This document shows, piece after piece, positions 61,080 to 64,000 of a stretch of DNA of 64,000 nt (position 1 is the first letter of the stretch; each line of letters opens with the position of its first letter). The translations under genes were made by a program, and so were the position numbers. This stretch comes from Carboxydocella sporoproducens DSM 16521. GTDB lineage: Bacteria; Bacillota; GCA-003054495; Carboxydocellales; Carboxydocellaceae. The stretch lies in assembly GCF_900167165.1 (NCBI RefSeq), contig NZ_FUXM01000003.1:62001-126000 (forward strand), given 5' to 3'. The notes below the pieces were generated by a model, which saw only the letters and a program-made list of their open reading frames with translations, was not told where the DNA came from and searched no databases.

Positions 61080-62087
61080 ATGGAGCTGCAGCTTGAACCC
61101 GATAAATGCCTCAGGGTACGGACTGCTGCTAATATTTGTGATAACTGTGTTAAAGTCTGTCCGTCACAGGCGATAGAGATTAGTAATGGGTTCAGAATTG
61201 ATAAGGAAAAATGTGATACTTGTGGCCTTTGTGCCGGAACCTGTCCGACAGAAGCCCTTATGCTGGACCAGCATTCTTATCATCAATTGATTGGTCGGGC
61301 CAGGGAAAAGCGGAAGATTGCCTTTACCTGTGAACAGAATCCATTGCTAGGGGTTATTAATCTTCCCTGTTTAGGTTATTTGTCTGAAACTTTACTGATA
61401 GGCCTGGTTTTAAACTGTAACCGGATCCGATTGGTTTTTGCTGCCGAAAAATGTGCTTCTTGTAACAGGCAAGCAGGGGCATTGATTGAAGAGAGACTGA
61501 TTCGGGTGCAAGCGATGGCTTCCAGGCTGGGAAAAGAGGGAGTCTTGCTTGTTGATAATGGAGAGGAAGAAGAAGTTTTGACGAAACGGGAATTCTTCTC
61601 TTTTCTCAAAGACCGGATAGTAACTTTAACCTATTCTGGCTGGGAAGATAAAAGAGCCCGCAAAGGCAAAAAGTTGCTGCCTGCTGCCAGGGAGTTTCTC
61701 CTGAACAGCACAGGTCAAAGTTTAAAGCCTGGATCACAGCTTATGCTATCAGGCGGTAATTGGCCTTTTGCCCAGATAGAAGTGGATGAGCGCTGTACAG
61801 GCTGTCAGGTTTGTACACAAATTTGTCCTACTGGTGCCTTGCAGATAAATGATGATGATGAAGAAAAGGAGTTGCGGCATACTCCAGCCTTATGTCTAAA
61901 TTGCGGGGCTTGTGCAGACTATTGCCCGCAGCAGGCGGTAAGCCAGGGGGATAAGGTGGACCTGGGCAAGGTGGTTGCTGCAACCAGTTTTCCGCTCAGG
62001 AAAATACATCAAAAAAGGTTTTGGCAGGAATGTGAACCTGAATTTTTACACCGGTCAAAAGCTAAAAAGCTTTTACTTAAATTCTAA
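61080..62087 (+). CDS. Multi-cluster [4Fe-4S] ferredoxin-like protein
   Basis: 335 residues with four 4Fe-4S motifs in two pairs: CDNCVKVCPSQ and CDTCGLCAGTCPTEA in the first 60 residues, CTGCQVCTQICPTGA and CLNCGACADYCPQQA at about 240-290. Between them is a domain with FTCEQNPLLGVINLPCLG and CASCNRQAG, reminiscent of MvhD-like or CoB-CoM reductase-linked modules, whose Cys may bind another cluster. Soluble, no signal peptide. Electron carrier of the operon; partner not visible. ATG 61080 follows GGGGAGGTG. Confidence 0.8.
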   Translation: MELQLEPDKCLRVRTAANICDNCVKVCPSQAIEISNGFRIDKEKCDTCGLCAGTCPTEALMLDQHSYHQLIGRAREKRKIAFTCEQNPLLGVINLPCLGYLSETLLIGLVLNCNRIRLVFAAEKCASCNRQAGALIEERLIRVQAMASRLGKEGVLLVDNGEEEEVLTKREFFSFLKDRIVTLTYSGWEDKRARKGKKLLPAAREFLLNSTGQSLKPGSQLMLSGGNWPFAQIEVDERCTGCQVCTQICPTGALQINDDDEEKELRHTPALCLNCGACADYCPQQAVSQGDKVDLGKVVAATSFPLRKIHQKRFWQECEPEFLHRSKAKKLLLKF

Positions 62088-62103
62088 AAAGGGGAGGAGT
62101 AGA

Positions 62104-62313
62104 ATGAATCTAGTTTGCAAATGCGGTTACACACACATTACGACAAAGACTCTGAACAAAAGGCGTAACAGTATTACAGGCAGAATCAGTTTTATATGCA
62201 AGCATTGCGGTAAAATGATCCACGTTCCTACTGTTACGCCCAGGGTTTTCAGAGAGCTCATCAGCAAGACAGGGACCAGGGGTTATAATGGCAACATTTT
62301 ACTTAGTGAATAG
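62104..62313 (+). CDS. Small zinc-ribbon-like protein
   Basis: 69 residues: C-x-C near the N-terminus (LVCKCGYTHI) and C-x2-C later (FICKHCGKMIHV), together a likely four-cysteine zinc ribbon. The rest is basic. GGGGAGGAG precedes the ATG and it lies between two Fe-S genes in the same operon. No family recognised. Confidence 0.65.
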   Translation: MNLVCKCGYTHITTKTLNKRRNSITGRISFICKHCGKMIHVPTVTPRVFRELISKTGTRGYNGNILLSE

Positions 62314-62328
62314 AAAGGAGAATAAGCA

Positions 62329-62970
62329 GTGAGCACTGAAAAAAAATGGGCGATGGTAATCGATTTGCAGAAATGTATTGGTTGTGATACTTGCACAGTG
62401 GCCTGTAAAGCAGAAAACCGCACTCCGCCTGGAGTAACCTACAATGTGGTTATTGAGGAGGAACGGGGAACTTATCCCAATGTCAGCAAGGTTCATGTGC
62501 CCAGGCCCTGTATGCAGTGTGACCGGCCCGCCTGTGTCCAGGTTTGCCCGGTCAAAGCAACCTATAAACTGGAAAACGGGATCACCGCCATTGACTATGA
62601 TCGCTGTATCGGCTGCCGCTACTGTATTATAAACTGTCCTTATGGAGCCAGGTATTTTGACTTCGGGCTGGATTATAGCCAGGAGATGGTTGGATGTAAC
62701 GAGGTACAGGCCCCCGAATACGGTATTGACAGAGGTAAGCGGGAAAAAGGCAAGTCTCCGATAGGGAATGTTCGTAAATGCATGTTCTGTTATCACCGTT
62801 TACAGCGCGGAGAAGAACCGGCCTGTGTTGAGGTTTGCCTGGGAGATGCCCGTTATTTTGGCGATCTTAATGATCCGGAAAGTGTGGTCTCAAAATTGGC
62901 AGCAAGTCCAAGGGCTTTTGTTCTGCAGGAAGAAATGGGAACTAAGCCCAGGGTCATCTACTTGAAATAA
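62329..62970 (+). CDS. Four-cluster [4Fe-4S] electron-transfer subunit (DmsB/NrfC/PsrB type)
   Basis: 213 residues. Four cysteine motifs: [15 protein letters not shown] near residue 17, [17 protein letters not shown] near 62, [18 protein letters not shown] near 95 and [20 protein letters not shown] near 145. This is the Fe-S subunit of molybdopterin oxidoreductases and NrfD-type complexes. It moves electrons between catalytic and membrane subunits. Starts at GTG 62329 behind AAAGGAG. Followed by the NrfD-type subunit. Confidence 0.93.
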   Translation: MSTEKKWAMVIDLQKCIGCDTCTVACKAENRTPPGVTYNVVIEEERGTYPNVSKVHVPRPCMQCDRPACVQVCPVKATYKLENGITAIDYDRCIGCRYCIINCPYGARYFDFGLDYSQEMVGCNEVQAPEYGIDRGKREKGKSPIGNVRKCMFCYHRLQRGEEPACVEVCLGDARYFGDLNDPESVVSKLAASPRAFVLQEEMGTKPRVIYLK

Positions 62971-63001
62971 TGTTCAATAATAAGAGGAGGATGTGAGTAC
63001 G

Positions 63002-64000
63002 GTGAAAAGCAGCGAACAGTTGACTAAAGCCTGGTATGGGGTACTCATTTTATTAATGGCGCTCGGCGGCTGGGCGATTATCGAAAGAATTAACGCCGGA
63101 TTGGCCGTTACCAATTTGACCAGTGCTACACCCTGGGGAGCCTGGGTAGCTTTCTATATCTTTTTTGTGGGTTTAAGTGCCGGTTCTTTTCTCCTGTCTA
63201 CCATGATCTTCGTTTTCAAGATGGAACAGTATGAAAAAATTGGTCGGGATGCCTTGCTGGTGGCCATTCTCAGTATGGTTTTGGCCATGTGCTTTATCTT
63301 ACTGGATTTGGGGAGGATGGAACGGTTCTGGCATACTCTCCGTTACTGGAATTTTACCAGTGTGCTGGCCTGGGAAGTTCGTTTTTATGTAATCTATGTT
63401 GGCTTATTAACTGCTGAACTTTACTTCTCCATGCGCCAGGATCTGATTCGGGTTGCTCAAGGCACAGGGTGGCAAGCGTCTCTGGCTCGCTTCCTTACCT
63501 TTGGCAGTACTGACCTGAGCGAAGAATCGAAACAACGGGATCATAGATGGTTGAAAATTTTAGGCTCAATCGGGATTCCCATCGCTATATTCGGAGTTCA
63601 CGGTGGTACAGGAACGCTGTTTGCAGTGGCCAAAGCCCGGGCTTTCTGGAATAGCGGCCTTTTCCCGGTAATCTTTGTTGTCTCTGCTCTGGTTTCCGGT
63701 ACCGCTCTGTTGCTGGCCTTTTATGTAATCCGGACCAAGGTAATGGGTCGTGAAGTCGATAAGGATATGGTCAAATCTCTGGCCGGACTTTTAAGCCTGT
63801 TCCTGCTTGTGGATGTAGGTCTGGAATTCTATGAATTCTTTGTTGGCGCCTATGGGCTGGAACATGCGGAACTGGCTACTATTGAAACTATCTTCGAGAG
63901 TCCTTTTTCCTGGTCATTCTGGTGGATACAAATGTTTTTGGGAGTAGTTGTTCCGTTATTCATTTTCTTTAACAGCAAGCTAAAAGAATCAGTTAAGGCC
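63002..64000 (+). CDS. NrfD-family membrane subunit (cut by window end)
   Basis: At least 333 residues, starting GTG 63002 behind AGGAGG at 62984-62989. Hydrophobic segments start after residue 10; the stretch ATPWGAWVAFYIFFVGLSAG is typical of the NrfD/PsrC quinol-interacting family, and there are six to eight further helices. It anchors the Fe-S subunit and exchanges electrons with menaquinone. The end and any catalytic subunit (molybdoenzyme) lie beyond the window. Confidence 0.9.
   Translation, partial: MKSSEQLTKAWYGVLILLMALGGWAIIERINAGLAVTNLTSATPWGAWVAFYIFFVGLSAGSFLLSTMIFVFKMEQYEKIGRDALLVAILSMVLAMCFILLDLGRMERFWHTLRYWNFTSVLAWEVRFYVIYVGLLTAELYFSMRQDLIRVAQGTGWQASLARFLTFGSTDLSEESKQRDHRWLKILGSIGIPIAIFGVHGGTGTLFAVAKARAFWNSGLFPVIFVVSALVSGTALLLAFYVIRTKVMGREVDKDMVKSLAGLLSLFLLVDVGLEFYEFFVGAYGLEHAELATIETIFESPFSWSFWWIQMFLGVVVPLFIFFNSKLKESVKA

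Noticed and set aside
1-64000. CRISPR arrays, rRNA genes, tRNA genes, complete insertion sequences or prophage
   Set aside because: I looked through the gaps and saw no direct-repeat/spacer pattern, cloverleaf, rRNA stretch or transposase; the only mobile element is the intron remnant.

Overview
The window reads as chromosome of an anaerobic, endospore-forming, Gram-positive bacterium of the Firmicutes (Clostridia-like). It holds a complete division/cell-wall cluster with MraZ at its head and sporulation genes spoIIGA-sigE at its end, S-box, guanine and cobalamin riboswitches, selenocysteine use in two genes, and an NADH-linked formate dehydrogenase. Genes are dense, mostly on the + strand, often overlapping by a few bases, with strong AGGAGG-type ribosome binding sites and a moderately GC-rich composition. 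Two AT-richer islets (about 35.0-36.6 kb and 45.4-46.2 kb) look acquired. I cannot name the species; a Carboxydocella/Peptococcaceae-like organism would fit.

Layout. 0-2.3 kb: a permease-ATPase-permease export set of the MacB/FtsX type. 2.3-8.6 kb: a YlbF-like protein, a complete bacillithiol pathway (bshC-bshB1-bshA), a LuxR-type regulator with a damaged receiver, two DUF881 proteins and a DUF1858 protein. 8.6-15.4 kb: sfsA, a conserved unknown, a single-domain chromate transporter, a core MetE-like methionine synthase, then an S-box (SAM) riboswitch operon with an odd PaaK-like protein, a short MetV-like zinc/Cys protein, MetF and a PHP phosphatase, then hemerythrin behind a Fur-like box. 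15.5-33.3 kb: mraZ-rsmH-ftsL-pbp(PASTA)-murE-murF-mraY-murD-ftsW/spoVE-murG-murC-murB-murA-ftsQ-sbp-ftsZ, without ftsA. 33.3-35.0 kb: spoIIGA-sigE behind a probable Spo0A-controlled promoter. 35-36.5 kb: two secreted proteins on the minus strand.

36.7-43.2 kb: formate module: FNT formate channel, NuoE-like and NuoF-like subunits, a selenocysteine formate dehydrogenase and an FmdE-family protein. 42.4-46.2 kb is a scarred region: a DUF5362-like gene fragment, an internally deleted group II intron right behind a terminator, an intact DUF5362-like gene, a cobalamin riboswitch without an evident target gene, an EamA transporter with an abnormal N-terminus, and a broken PD-(D/E)XK-like gene. 47.1-52.7 kb: a guanine riboswitch operon for a BMP-type nucleoside ABC transporter plus xanthine phosphoribosyltransferase. 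52.8-56.6 kb: SPL-like radical SAM protein, GDT1-type transporter, YgjP-type metallopeptidase and a selenocysteine-containing SelD on the minus strand.

56.7-64 kb: a lipoprotein binding protein, a membrane histidine kinase and an NtrC-family sigma-54 activator, followed by two 13-bp palindromes 21 bp apart, a sigma-54 promoter and an operon of iron-sulfur proteins and an NrfD-type membrane subunit that runs off the window. This looks like a signal-responsive respiratory (polysulfide/thiosulfate/DMSO-reductase-type) system and is the best candidate for an undescribed regulated unit. Formate oxidation/transport, selenium supply (SelD) and the NrfD module together suggest an anaerobic respiratory or acetogenic lifestyle.
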